Source of the DNA: JAJPKK01 sp963802745
GTDB lineage: Bacteria; Pseudomonadota; Alphaproteobacteria; Rhizobiales; Xanthobacteraceae
NCBI GenBank assembly: GCA_963802745.1
Contig: CAWDKL010000049.1
Location: forward strand, 62,001-126,000
Direction of reading: 5' to 3'
Length of the DNA: 64,000 nt
Shown piece after piece: positions 16,579 through 26,515 of the stretch. The stretch's first letter is position 1, and each line of letters starts with the position of its first letter. The position numbers were made by a program, and so were the translations under genes. Below the pieces are notes generated by a model. The model had not been told where the DNA came from. It did not search any database and saw nothing but the letters and a program-made list of their open reading frames with translations.

Positions 16579-18850
16579 ATGCCGAACAACACCATCGCGC
16601 CCGACACCGAACCGGCCGAGGAAGAAGCTGACGACGCGCTTCCGGCGCTGCCGGAGGACCTTGCCGCCGATCTCGATGCGGTGCCCGATGCCGGCATCGG
16701 GGCCGGACGCAAAGTCGTCGCACGATTCGCCGCCCACGCGCCCTCGGCGCCCGGCGTCTATCGCATGATCGGCGCCGATGGCGACGTGCTTTATGTCGGC
16801 AAAGCCAAGAACATCAAGAAGCGGGTGCTGTCCTACGCCCGTCCGACCGGGCAGGTCACCCGCATCGCCCGCATGGTGGCGATCACGGCGTCGATCGAAT
16901 GCGTCACCACGGCGACCGAGACCGAGGCGCTGCTGCTCGAGGCCAACCTCATCAAGCGGTTGCGGCCGCGCTTCAACGTGCTGCTGCGCGATGACAAGTC
17001 ATTCCCCTATATCCTGATTTCGCAGGGCGAGCGGCCGGCGCAAATTCTCAAGCACCGCGGCGCCCGCAACCGCGAGGGCGCGTTTTTCGGACCGTTCGCC
17101 GCCGTCAATGCGGTCGAACCGCACCATCACGGCGCTGGAGCGCGCTTTTTTGCTGCGCTCCTGTGCGGATGCGGTGTTCGACAGCCGCACCCGGCCGTGC
17201 CTGCTCCACCAGATCAAGCGCTGCGCGGCGCCGTGCACCGGCGAAATATCCCGCGCCGATTATGACGAACTGGTGCGCGAGGCGATGGCCTTCTTGTCGG
17301 GCAAGAGCCGCGCGGTGCGGGAGGAGCTGGCCCGCGACATGGAGCAGGCCGCCGAAGCACTCGACTTCGAGCGCGCCGCGGTGTTGCGCGACCGGCTCGC
17401 CGCGCTCGCCGCCGTGCAGGCGCGCCAGGACATCAATCCGCGCGATGTCGAGGAGGCCGACGTGTTCGCCGCCCATCAGGACGGCGGCTTCACCTGCATC
17501 GAGGTGTTCTTCTTCCGGACCGGACAGAACTGGGGCAACCGGGCGTATTTTCCGCGTGCGGATCGCTCGCTTGAGATCGGCGAGGTGCTGGGCGCGTTCC
17601 TGGCGCAGTTTTACGACGACAAGCCCTGTCCGCGCCTGATCCTGCTGTCGCACGAGATCGAGGATCGCGACCTGCTGGCCGAGGCGCTCTCGATCAAGAG
17701 CGACCGCAAGATCGAGGTCGCGGTGCCGCAGCGTGGCGAAAAGCGCGATTTGGTGGAGCATGCGGCCGCCAACGCCCGCGAGGCGCTCGGCCGCAAGCTG
17801 GCCGAAACCGCCTCCCAGCAGCGGCTGCTCGCCGCGCTCGCCGACGCCTTCGGTTTGCAACAGCCGCTGCGCCGGATCGAAGTTTACGACAACAGCCACA
17901 TCCAGGGCTCCAATCCGGTCGGCGCCATGATCGTCGCCGGCCCGGAAGGCTTCCGCAAGAACCAGTACCGCAAGTTCAACATCAAATCGCCCGACCTCGC
18001 GCCCGGCGACGATTTCGGCATGATGCGCGAGGTGCTGACGCGGCGCTTCAAGCGGCTGATGAACGAGCAGCCGCGAAACGATCTCCGCCCTCATCCTGAG
18101 TTGCCAAGCGGCGGGGCCGACCCCGGCGAAGCAAACGCTCTCCTTAACCTCTCCCCGGAGGGGAGAGAGCCTGCCCCCGACTTGATCGGGGGTCGGATCG
18201 CCCCTTGGCGCGATCCGGGTGAGGGGGAGCCGCAGCATGAGCGCAATCCGCCGGAAGCCCCCTCACCCGGAATGGCCGCTGACGCGCCCATTCCGACCTC
18301 TCCCCGCCGGGGAGAGGTGCGAGACTCCGCCCGCGACACCGAGGTTTCGGATGATTTGCCGGATACCGCGGGCGAACCCGATGACCGTCAGCAGAGCTGG
18401 CCGGACCTGGTTTTCATCGACGGCGGCGAAGGCCAGCTTCGCGCCGCCCGCGAAACTTTGGCCGCCCTGGGGATCGAAGGCGTCCCGCTGGTCGGCATCG
18501 CCAAAGGCCCTGATCGCGACGCCGGGCGGGAAACGTTTCACATCGGCGGCCGGGAGGCGTTTCGGCTGCCGCCGCGCGACCCCGTACTGTACTTCATCCA
18601 ACGGCTGCGCGACGAGGCGCACCGGTTCGCCATCGGATCGCACCGCCAGCGCCGCGGCCGCGACATCCGGGAAGCCGGATTGCAGGAGATCGGCGGCATC
18701 GGCCCGGCCCGCAAGCGCGCGCTGCTGCACCATTTCGGCACCCTCAAGGCGATCGAACGCGCCTCCATCGCCGACCTGACCAAGGTTCCGGGCGTCAATG
18801 CCGACATCGCGCGCCGCATCTATGACTTTTTTCACGGCGGGGCGGGCTGA
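16579..18850 (+). pseudogene. uvrC: Excinuclease ABC subunit C, with a one-base frameshift and an in-frame repeat insertion
   Basis: UvrC makes both incisions in nucleotide excision repair. The GIY-YIG nuclease domain runs from APGVYRMIGADGDVLYVGKA. The first frame reaches FFGPFAAVNAV and then loses homology; the next frame continues NRTITALERAFLLRSCADAV. Removing one G near 17116 (GCGGTC-G-AACCGC) restores the protein. Later parts are intact: the UVR segment DFERAAVLRDRLAAL, the RNase H-like core IEVYDNSHIQGSNPVGAM and VFIDGGEGQLRAA, and the two HhH motifs IGGIGPARKRALLHHFG and VPGVNADIARRI. Between FKRLMNEQ and WPDLVF about 100 residues (18090-18396) derive from an intergenic repeat (see separate entry). 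The gene is usually conserved, so a read error at 17116 is quite possible. A cell truly lacking it should be UV-sensitive. Confidence 0.9.
18100..18330. repeat. Intergenic palindromic repeat inserted in frame inside uvrC
   Basis: The stretch contains AACCTCTCCCCGGAGGGGAG, CCCCCGACTTGATCGGGGG, GGATCGCCCCTTGGCGCGATCC-type and CTCTCCCCGCCGGGGAGAG hairpins, the hallmarks of the dispersed CTCTCCCC elements elsewhere in this window. The run GAAGCAAACGCTCTCC...AACCTCTCCC (18128-18155) recurs, reversed, at 37473-37500 in an intergenic spacer. It contains no stop in the uvrC frame and is translated as a Pro/Glu/Arg-rich insert. Confidence 0.75.
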
Positions 18851-19074
18851 TCCTCTCCCAGCCTCGCGGACCGCATCGACGCACACTTGTCCCGCGCTGC
18901 GTCGGCCTCATGCTGGTCCAGCGCGTATCCGATCTCGCTTGAGGCCGTCGGCAGGTATTCACACGGTCTGCAACAATTACGACGATGCAGGAAAGACCTG
19001 CCACACCAAGTAGAGTGCCAGCGATGGCGCGGGCGCTTCTGCAATGCGCGTTGGCGGACTCTTGTTCGGATCGA

Positions 19075-20007
19075 TCAAGGGCGGCGGACTGCCAACGCAG
19101 TCGTCGAGCTTTCAGTTTCCGAAAATCTAAGCTCCCCCGTGTAAGAGTGTACGGGAGGAAACGTGAGCAAGCCGGCCGCATGCAGGCGTTCCTCCGCGGC
19201 GGCCGGTATAATCCCATACTTGTAGAGATCGTGAATGTCACGGAGATGAATCGCGTTCACCGTCTTGGAGGGATCCCGCGGGTCCATGACAATAGGCTGG
19301 GCGAGAGCACCGAGAAGCAGACTTCGCATCTCGAACGTACTAAGAAAAAGTCCAATTGCCCTCGCAAGCCGCCCGAATTTCTGATCCGCGTTACGTGCGT
19401 TGTGAGCACGTATGGCTGGAAGCATGGACATGTCGAGGTACTGGCACGACGACTGTTCGGAATACAGCCAGGCACGGGTCATTGCCATGCCTTTCAGGTC
19501 CGGCCGAGCGTCCCACATGAGCGCATTCAGCGCTTCCTGGTCGAAGGTCCCAGTCGTCAATATCCCGGTATTCGTGCCGCGCTTTAGCGAGCGTAGAAAC
19601 CCGGTGTTCACTTCCCGGTCATCGAAGCGACCGCGAAGGAATGCCAGCGGGATGCCCCAGAACGGTCCGGAGAGGTAGGCGACTATCCTGATACCGAGGC
19701 TATTGACGCCCAACGCGTCGGCCCAAACTTTAAGATCCTTCCCCCCAGTACCCGGCAAAGCACATTGACCATACGCATAATCGCTTCGCGAGGCGTCGAG
19801 ACCGGGACACGCGATGCGGCCGGTCCTGGCACTTACCCCATCCAGCATCGCGGCACGGGCGATGCGATAGTCGAGCGCGACCTCGCGGTACCCGCGAGCG
19901 TCCGTCAGGACCTTGCGTTCCACTAGCGTCATGGTCACCCCAAATGGACTGCTGTTTCCGATCGACGGCGGCATGCATGCTTCGTATGAGTAGGCGGAGA
20001 AATACAA
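19075..20007 (-). CDS. Unknown protein, probably truncated at its N-terminus
   Basis: About 310 residues from a TTG at 20007. The reading stays open upstream for roughly a dozen more codons (VIPGQDDKRVTLLYFSA) until a stop near 20047, with no ATG and no ribosome site, so the natural start seems lost. Recognisable features are few: a Cys at SYEACMPPS, RIACPGLD and YGQCALPG segments, and a hydrophobic strand LGIRIVAYLSGPFWGIPLAFL. No domain is recognised. Its 5' end abuts a RAYT transposase relic and palindromic DNA, suggesting that rearrangement removed the beginning. Single gene, probably non-functional or mis-started. Confidence 0.5.
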   Translation of the reverse strand: MYFSAYSYEACMPPSIGNSSPFGVTMTLVERKVLTDARGYREVALDYRIARAAMLDGVSARTGRIACPGLDASRSDYAYGQCALPGTGGKDLKVWADALGVNSLGIRIVAYLSGPFWGIPLAFLRGRFDDREVNTGFLRSLKRGTNTGILTTGTFDQEALNALMWDARPDLKGMAMTRAWLYSEQSSCQYLDMSMLPAIRAHNARNADQKFGRLARAIGLFLSTFEMRSLLLGALAQPIVMDPRDPSKTVNAIHLRDIHDLYKYGIIPAAAEERLHAAGLLTFPPVHSYTGELRFSETESSTTALAVRRP

Positions 20008-20049
20008 GAGCGTGACGCGCTTGTCATCCTGCCCGGGAATTACCGGGAA

Positions 20050-20286
20050 TTACGGTGGCGGCCTGCTCAATCCCCCATCTCTGTGTATTGCGCCTTTGAG
20101 CTTGGGACCGGGCTTGCGTCGCCCAACGCTGGGGGGCAGGCGGTGCTCGAAGCCGGCGATGAAGCTGTCCGAACCGAGCGGACGGCCGTGGCTCCCCGCG
20201 GCGCGCAGGGCGTCGAAGCAGCCCTGCTCTGGTTCGCTGTCGATCAGCGCCGTGATCCGGCCAAGACGTTCGATCAGCGGTGCCAT
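20050..20286 (-). pseudogene. REP-associated tyrosine transposase (RAYT) C-terminal relic
   Basis: About 78 residues match the C-terminal end of RAYT/Tnp1-REP (IS200-like Y1) transposases: MAPLIERLGRITALID, then GRPLGSDSFIAGFEHRL, then a basic GRRKPGPKLKG tail. The catalytic HUH and Tyr part, which should precede it on the minus strand (above 20286), is absent. RAYTs are domesticated transposases that mobilise REP palindromes, which are plentiful in this window, so this is a plausible footprint of the enzyme that spread them. Confidence 0.7.
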
Positions 20287-20459
20287 GCCCGTCGGCTATC
20301 CCGAAGGGCAAAAGGCTTCACGGCGCTTGCTGCGTCATGCCTTAAAATTACCATGGCGGCCGCGATAATCGGGCATCGTAACATTGCGTGCGCCAGGGAA
20401 GCCGCCGGTTCTCGCATCTTGGGAAAGATCCGGTTGGCTGCGGCCGTATGGAGGGTGGC

Positions 20460-20693
20460 ATGAGAGCTATTGTCGTCGCAATCGCCATCGCATTGCTGAC
20501 GGTTCCGTCGTTTGGCCAGGGGATGGGGGGAGGCAAGGGGAGCGGCGGGCGTGCGCCTCCTCCAGAGGAAAAAAAGGTTGACCCGGAGAAAAAGAAGGCG
20601 GAGGAGAAGGCATTCAAGGACGCCATCGACCGGATTCCGGTGTCCGACAAAAAATTCGATCCGTGGGGTTCCGTGCGTCAGCCGGGCAAATGA
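20460..20693 (+). CDS. Small secreted charged protein
   Basis: A 77-residue protein from ATG 20460. The signal peptide is RAIVVAIAIALLTVPSFGQG, then a Gly-rich joint (GMGGGKGSGG), then a Lys/Glu-rich helix (EEKKVDPEKKKAEEKAF), ending RIPVSDKKFDPWGSVR. The KFDPWGSVR ending is shared, in my memory, with small exported proteins of Bradyrhizobium relatives; no function is known. Probably periplasmic. Confidence 0.65.
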   Translation: MRAIVVAIAIALLTVPSFGQGMGGGKGSGGRAPPPEEKKVDPEKKKAEEKAFKDAIDRIPVSDKKFDPWGSVRQPGK

Positions 20694-20754
20694 TGCGGCT
20701 TCAACACCGGTGTGCCAGTCCGCCGGAAAAATTACGCCGCGCTAACATCAATAC

Positions 20755-20990
20755 CGTTCACTTAACCCAGGATGCGCCCGCCCGCCCCCTCTCCTCACGT
20801 TCCTCACGATGGGGAGGGGGTCGGGGTAAGGGGCAGGCGCCAGCACAGACGGCGCGGCCGATCGTCTCCGGCGGCTGCAACGAATGCACCCCCGAAAGCC
20901 CTCACGTGCCCTGCCCCTCACCCTAACCCTCTCCCCACGGCGTGAAGAACGCCGCGGGGAGAGGGGACGCGCGGAACTCCGGCTTAAGTC
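20755..20990. repeat. Pair of dispersed palindromic repeats (CTCTCCCC type)
   Basis: Contains CCTCACGATGGGGAGGGGG (about 20803-20821) and, at about 20919-20966, CTCACCCTAACCCTCTCCCC followed by ACGGCGTGAAGAACGCCGCG and GGGGAGAGGGGACGCGCG. The second half is the reverse complement of the unit that is tandemly repeated at 31030-31775. The 374-base spacer between the small secreted gene and the M50 protease holds no gene. Confidence 0.8.
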
Positions 20991-21067
20991 AACGGTATTA
21001 GCGCTAAATCAAGGCGGGTCTCACCCCAAGGATGGCCGAACACCGCGAGGGGTTTGAGAATCCCCCG

Positions 21068-22186
21068 TCACACCCCCGCCGGCCGGCTCCAGGGCCCAAG
21101 GCGCACGCCCTCCGGCAGGGCGCGCTTGACCATCAGCATCTGGCCGATGGTCTCGGAGGTGACGAGGCCGATGAGGCGGCCGGTGCCGTCGAGCACCCCG
21201 ACCGCGGGGGCGCCGCGTTCCTGCAGCAACCTAAACGCCTCTTCGAGACGCTGGCTGCGGTTGACGGTCGGAACCTCGCCGACCATCACGGCCGACACCG
21301 GCGCGGTGGGGCCGAGCTGGCGCAGCGCCCGGATGATTTCGCCGCGGCCGACCATGCCGGCGAGATGCCCGTCGGGTGCCACCACCGGAAACACGTTCTG
21401 GCTCGTCTGCAACAGCGACTCGACGGCGGCATCGATATGCTCGTCGGGCGTCAAGCTGACGAATTGCGTCATCATGGCGGCGACCACCGGCACGTCGCGC
21501 GACATCGCCTGCAGCGCCACCACCTGCGCCTCGGAGGCAGCCGCGAGATAGACGAAGATGGCGATGAAGATCAGTAGCGGATTGTAGAACAGGCCGAGGA
21601 AACCAAGCGCGAAGGCGGTCCATTGCCCGATCGAGGCGGCGATCTCGGTGGCCCGCGCGTGGCCGAGCCGGGTCGCCAGCAGGGCGCGCAACACCCGTCC
21701 GCCGTCCATCGGGAAGGCCGGGATCATGTTGAAGATGGCCAGAAACAAGTTTACCTCCGCCAAGCGATCGGCCATCGCCACCGCAGAGTTCGGTATCGCG
21801 GCGAAATGTGCCGCGCTCAAATGCGTCGGCGTCAGCGCTATCAGCGCTATCGCGATCACCACATTGACCAACGGCCCTGCGATCGCGACCAGAAACTCCT
21901 CGCTGGGCTTGTCCGGAATGCGTTCGAGCCGCGCCACCCCGCCGATCGGCAGCAGCGTCACGTCCGGCGTCGCCACCCCGAAGGCGCGCGCCGTGAAGAT
22001 ATGGCCGAATTCATGCGCCAGCACGCAGGCAAACAGCAGCACCATGAAGATCAGGCTGGTCCAGGCCGCATTGGCGCCGCCTTCCGACCAGCCGGCGGCA
22101 AAAATCCAGATCAGGAACAGCACGAACGTCATGTGAATGCGGATCGCCGTCCCGGCGATCGAGCCGATATTGATCGACCACGACAT
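21068..22186 (-). CDS. Site-2 protease (M50) with C-terminal CBS pair
   Basis: A 372-residue integral-membrane zinc metalloprotease from ATG 22186 (GGAG ribosome site). The zinc motif is VLAHEFGHIFTA (HExxH) in the second or third hydrophobic segment and the third ligand is in NMIPAFPMDGGRVLRA. About six membrane segments occupy residues 10-225. The C-terminal 140 residues are two CBS modules (VMTQ-type AAMMTQFVSLTPDEHID and SAVMVGEVPTVNRSQRLEEA), which usually bind adenine nucleotides and gate the protease. Homologues are SpoIVFB-like enzymes; in Proteobacteria the substrate is generally unknown. Single transcription unit. Confidence 0.93.
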   Translation of the reverse strand: MSWSINIGSIAGTAIRIHMTFVLFLIWIFAAGWSEGGANAAWTSLIFMVLLFACVLAHEFGHIFTARAFGVATPDVTLLPIGGVARLERIPDKPSEEFLVAIAGPLVNVVIAIALIALTPTHLSAAHFAAIPNSAVAMADRLAEVNLFLAIFNMIPAFPMDGGRVLRALLATRLGHARATEIAASIGQWTAFALGFLGLFYNPLLIFIAIFVYLAAASEAQVVALQAMSRDVPVVAAMMTQFVSLTPDEHIDAAVESLLQTSQNVFPVVAPDGHLAGMVGRGEIIRALRQLGPTAPVSAVMVGEVPTVNRSQRLEEAFRLLQERGAPAVGVLDGTGRLIGLVTSETIGQMLMVKRALPEGVRLGPWSRPAGV

Positions 22187-22460
22187 TGACGGATCTCCGG
22201 TTGCGGTTCGCGCAGTGCCACCGCTTCCCGTCAACATAAGGCTGCGCCGGGCCTGCCGCCAGGGCGGCTCGTTTTTGAGGCGATGCGCGGGCCGGCGCCG
22301 GAATGGAACATAGAACGGCGCCCGGCGGGCCGGAGACAGCTATTGCTTCCGCGGGTCACCCAAGTCTAATGCAAATGAAGCGGGTTGCATGTGGGCAGCG
22401 GGATTCCCGCGTTTGCGCAAGCCCGGTCGATCGGAATCGAGATCAAGGTCAGGTGCCGTC

Positions 22461-22841
22461 ATGTCGCGAATTCGTCACATCGCCATCATCGTCCCCGATG
22501 CGGAGGAGGCGGCGCAATTCTACGAGAAGGCGCTCGGGCTCAAGCGGGCCGGCAGGGCGCGCCGCGGCATCTACATGTCCGACGGCTTCATCAACGTGGC
22601 GCTGCTCACCAAGGAGCATGAGAACGAAAAGCTCGGCCTCTATCATTTCGGCATGTGGGTGGACGATCTCGATGCCGCCGAAAAGCAGGTCGTCGATGCC
22701 GGTGGTTCCTACCTCGCCGGGCGGCCGACCTCGCCGAATTCGTTCTACGAGGCGAAATACCGCGACCCCAACGGGGTGGTATTCGACCTCACCCACAATG
22801 GCTGGGTCGGCGCCGCCAAGGACGTGGTGGCGAAGCCGTAG
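22461..22841 (+). CDS. VOC (glyoxalase/bleomycin-resistance fold) family protein
   Basis: A 126-residue vicinal-oxygen-chelate protein from ATG 22461. It shows the paired beta-alpha-beta-beta-beta modules: IRHIAIIVPDAEEAAQFYEK with the first metal-site His, GLYHFGMWVDDLDAAEKQV with the second, and YRDPNGVVFDLTHNGW, where an Asp stands at the usual Glu ligand region. Such small single-domain members act as dimers on varied substrates (lyases, dioxygenases, epimerases); which applies here cannot be read. The spacers on either side (274 and 281 bases) show no gene. Confidence 0.88.
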   Translation: MSRIRHIAIIVPDAEEAAQFYEKALGLKRAGRARRGIYMSDGFINVALLTKEHENEKLGLYHFGMWVDDLDAAEKQVVDAGGSYLAGRPTSPNSFYEAKYRDPNGVVFDLTHNGWVGAAKDVVAKP

Positions 22842-23132
22842 TGGTAGAATCACGAACCGCGTCATCACGCGTCTTCTGGTCGTTTTGATCGCCATGAACG
22901 TCGCATCTGTATCATCGTCCGCGAGGGCGATCTTGTCGCCGATAGCCGCCATCATTGATCGTCTCCATCATTCGAGACGTTGTACCGCGCAGAACCCCTC
23001 CCGCGACCTCATTGCGCGGCAAGCGATAATGGAGCTTCCACCCCTAATCCCCGTGCTTCATGAAGGACACCTCCATGACTTACCGCTGTCGCCTCGCACA
23101 AGGAGCGCTGCTTTTGGCTCCAGGTGAGCGTC

Positions 23133-26100
23133 ATGGACTGGAGTAGAGGCGGCGTTACCGGAAGCCTAAACAAGTGGGTGCGGCGCGAAATACGCGACCA
23201 CATGCGCGAGAACGTAGCAATAAAGCGTTCGTGCCACGGCATCGAACTGCGAGCGCTCAAGTGGGCCTTCGAAGGTCGCACTTTCGGAACTTTCATCGGA
23301 ATTTACGTTTTGGTGGCCATCGCGGGACTGATTGCCACGCAATTTTGTCCAGAGGGGGTCTCCGCGTGGACGCATTCAAGGGAGGATATCGACAGCCAGT
23401 CGCTGCTCACAAGCATCACGGGTAACCTTATCACCACCCAGGTTGGAGTGTTGGGGGTGATCTCAATTGCCATTGGATTGGTGACACTTATTGCGCAACG
23501 CCAGGGCGCTGAAACCAACGTCAAGTTATACTATCAGGAGTTTAATGGCATTTGAAGTGGTTGCAAGCTCTATCGCTTTGCTAGTGGTGCTCAGTGTGCA
23601 ACTCGTCTGGCCTTTGGCACAGGGCACCTCATTTGAACGATTCAAGTTCGTTCTTCTGGGCGCGCACATGACCTGGCTACTTGTGAATTTGTGCGCACTT
23701 GCATATTTCGTTTCGACGACATTCCGCTTTGTCCAGCAGACGGCAAGAGAGGACCTCCGTGAACGGTATACGGCTAATGTAGTCATCCCAGCTGAAATGA
23801 CCAACCGACTACGGGAACAAGTCTATCAGGCTGCAGGATCATCGCTCATGGAGAAAGTTGCGGAAGAAGACCATTTAGTTGTCCATTTTGGCCTCGATCT
23901 TGGTGAACCTTACCAAATCGAACTCGAAAAGACATTCGGCGCTCAGACCGCGCTTTATGACGTAAGGATGACTTGGGTTCGCTGGGCCGCGCAACGCTGG
24001 TGGGCACGCTGTCAGAAGTCACCCACGCTTAATTTTCGGCCTCGCGGTATCTCCTACGGCCAACCACAGTTGTGGTTTACCCCGCACCTTGATATCCCAT
24101 TACACAACAAGAAACTGGCATGGTGTCGGCGGCGGGGTGGGGTGCCGCTAGATCGAATTGAGCGCCTGGCTCTTCGATGGGCATTCCGATTTGCGAGAGC
24201 TGCCAGTGCAGGAGACTTTCCAACACCAGAACAAATTTTGGAGGAACTAGCCGACAAGGTGGCAGCCCAGATAGATCGCCGAGCGCCCGTCGCATTCGAG
24301 GCTGCAGTACACGAGATGGCGCGCTACCACCGGTTCCGTCGCAAACTCATCTCGCACTCCGGCCGGCGCCCTGTTCAACTATGCGGAAATTCCTGGCGCA
24401 CGTTTCCTGGCGCCCCACGAAAAATGGATAATTCAATATAGCCCTCTATTCGAAAGAGCAGCAGATTTGATCGGCGACGACCCGAGCTTTATCGAAGGCC
24501 TTTTTCGCGTTCCCCTCCGATTGCTGCCCGGGATTGGTGATCCGGAAATCTCACCCCGTGTGCAAAAATCCATCGTGGACCTAGGCCCCCTATTGGCCTA
24601 TCGACTTGAGGCGTGGGTTACGAAGCGAACGACAGTCGTCAATGCACCAGGCGAAGCCGCGGCGCCACGACTCGCGCTTGCGGGCTCCGGTGCTAAGGCC
24701 TACGAAAGCGTTGTCGTCAACTTTGTCGGAGCTTGGGAAAGTCTGCTCCAATTTGGTCCGGCAGGTCGCCATTGGCGCGAGAAAAACGATGCGTCAGATG
24801 CGGCCCAATGGGCGGCTTTTGGGGCAAGTTGGCAGTTCTTATGGCAACATCTAAAAAACACCGCGTACCTCCTCGCGCTCGCCGTTTGGAATGAGGATGA
24901 GATTGGTGCGGCACTTTACCGCGATGCACTGATCCAGTGGCCGCGGACCGTCAGACATGAAATTGAGAATTCGGTGCATTTGCGTGAACCCTGTTTGCTT
25001 TTCCCAGATATCCTTAAGCTCAATTGGGATGCAGCGATCCAGCACGCTCAGCATATCCTGCAAGACTGGGTACCATCTCCTCACCCGGACGAGCTTTTCA
25101 ACTCCATCCTACTGGGCGCGTATGATGATGTGATGCTCCTGACCGCGCTGCTATTCTTATATTGGCATATAAATGAAAAACAAGTTTCGAACCTGAGTGC
25201 GCAAACTGCTGCGAAGTTGCTCCGCCGCGAGATAACCGACCCAGAGTCGCATGCGCCTGCCGTTACGCCGTATGATCGGTCCTTCGTTCAATCTTTTATT
25301 GAAGTCCTGCGGTTGGAACTCGCTGGGGAACCGTTCGGCGAAGAAAGCTATGGTAACGAACTCGACCGACTGGTCGCGACGCTAGACAATATGACGGAGC
25401 GGCGCGTTGTGCCTGGCCGCGTATATACTCCATCAACACTGCATCACCGTGAAGATTTGTTGCTACCAATGGTTTCTCTTCTTGTAGCGGAGACGCCGGA
25501 GAGCGGCGATGGCGGCGTATGCGCACGGATAGAGAACTTGGCTAAGAACGAGGACGCGTTGCCGAACAGTGACCGCTCGCTGAGGAATGTTCTTCACCAG
25601 CTACGTTGCTTTTCGACCGCACTGGAGAGCCCCGTCATTCAAATGAAGCGAGGAAGTTCGGCGTTAAAGTCGGATGCCGACGTTGCGATGTTAAGCACTT
25701 TGTTACGACGAGTTATCATCGACGTGGTTGCTGCCATAGAGACTGAGCGCTTGGAGCGCTTGAGGTGTGAACCTATCGATTCCGCTAAGCTCGAAAGCTT
25801 GAGGGCTTCCATGGAGGGGGCAATTATGGAAGCGCCGGCCGGCATCTTGTATTTTAGAGATTTTTCTATCGAAGCTTGGGACGGAAAACCAGCTGCGCGT
25901 AAAAAGCGAATTACGTGCACTTTTAATAGAATCGGAAAAGGGCATTTTATAACGTCTCCGATGGAAAGCGAATCAGCTAATTTAAATAGAATTATTGTAG
26001 ATAATTTCCGACAACACGCAGCGGATCGAGTCTGGCGGCAGTTTTGTAACCGTAATAGGGAAGAAATTCGGTTCGCAGCTCGCCCGGAGGAAGATGCCTT

Positions 26101-26422
26101 TTGGAGATCCGCGGGGGAGATCGCCGAACGCGTGGGCCCTGATCCGGTTTTATTGTTGTCGCGGCCAGTAGCCGTGCAATTAACCCCTCGTTTTCTATAT
26201 CCGAGTTCGACGGAACGGTTTGATATCAGAATAGAACGCAGGACGCCTACTAGCAGGGGCGGTTTCTATATCGCATCCGTTGAGGGCATAGATATCTATG
26301 ATGCCGAAATTAACCCGGGGACCGCTTGGCTGTTTTCGGCACAACTTCTCCGGACCGTGAAGTATGCACCTATTGATGAGGTTGGTTCGAACGGGTTCAA
26401 TTGGATTTCGAATCCGGTCTAA
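23133..26422 (+). pseudogene. Large membrane protein of unknown family, broken by two frame shifts
   Basis: Three overlapping readings make one ~1,095-residue protein. Part 1 (to 23555) has two membrane helices (GTFIGIYVLVAIAGLIATQ and VGVLGVISIAIGLVTLIA). Part 2 (about 23545-24365) has two more (VVASSIALLVVLSVQLVWPL and MTWLLVNLCALAYFVSTTF). It then runs as a soluble region through MARYHRFRRKLISHSG. Part 3 continues one frame over with AGALFNYAEIPGARFLAP and IIQYSPLFERAADLIGDDPS to 26422. The second junction (about 24362) is clearly a frameshift because the protein sense passes straight across it. The first could instead be a coupled start (AGGAG before ATG 23545). No known domain. The block is clearly A/T-richer than its neighbours and uses codons such as TTA and ATA, suggesting acquisition by transfer. 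Confidence 0.6.
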
Positions 26423-26515
26423 ATACCAAGGGGACGTTGCGTGCGCAATATGTTCAAACCACGGCGTGGCAAGCCTATCCAATATTACAGATATCCTAAG
26501 TGCGCCGCGATAGAA

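Noticed and set aside
18238..18339. Short readings inside the uvrC insertion as a separate small gene
   Set aside because: They have no start signal and follow the palindromic repeat; the uvrC frame passes through unbroken.
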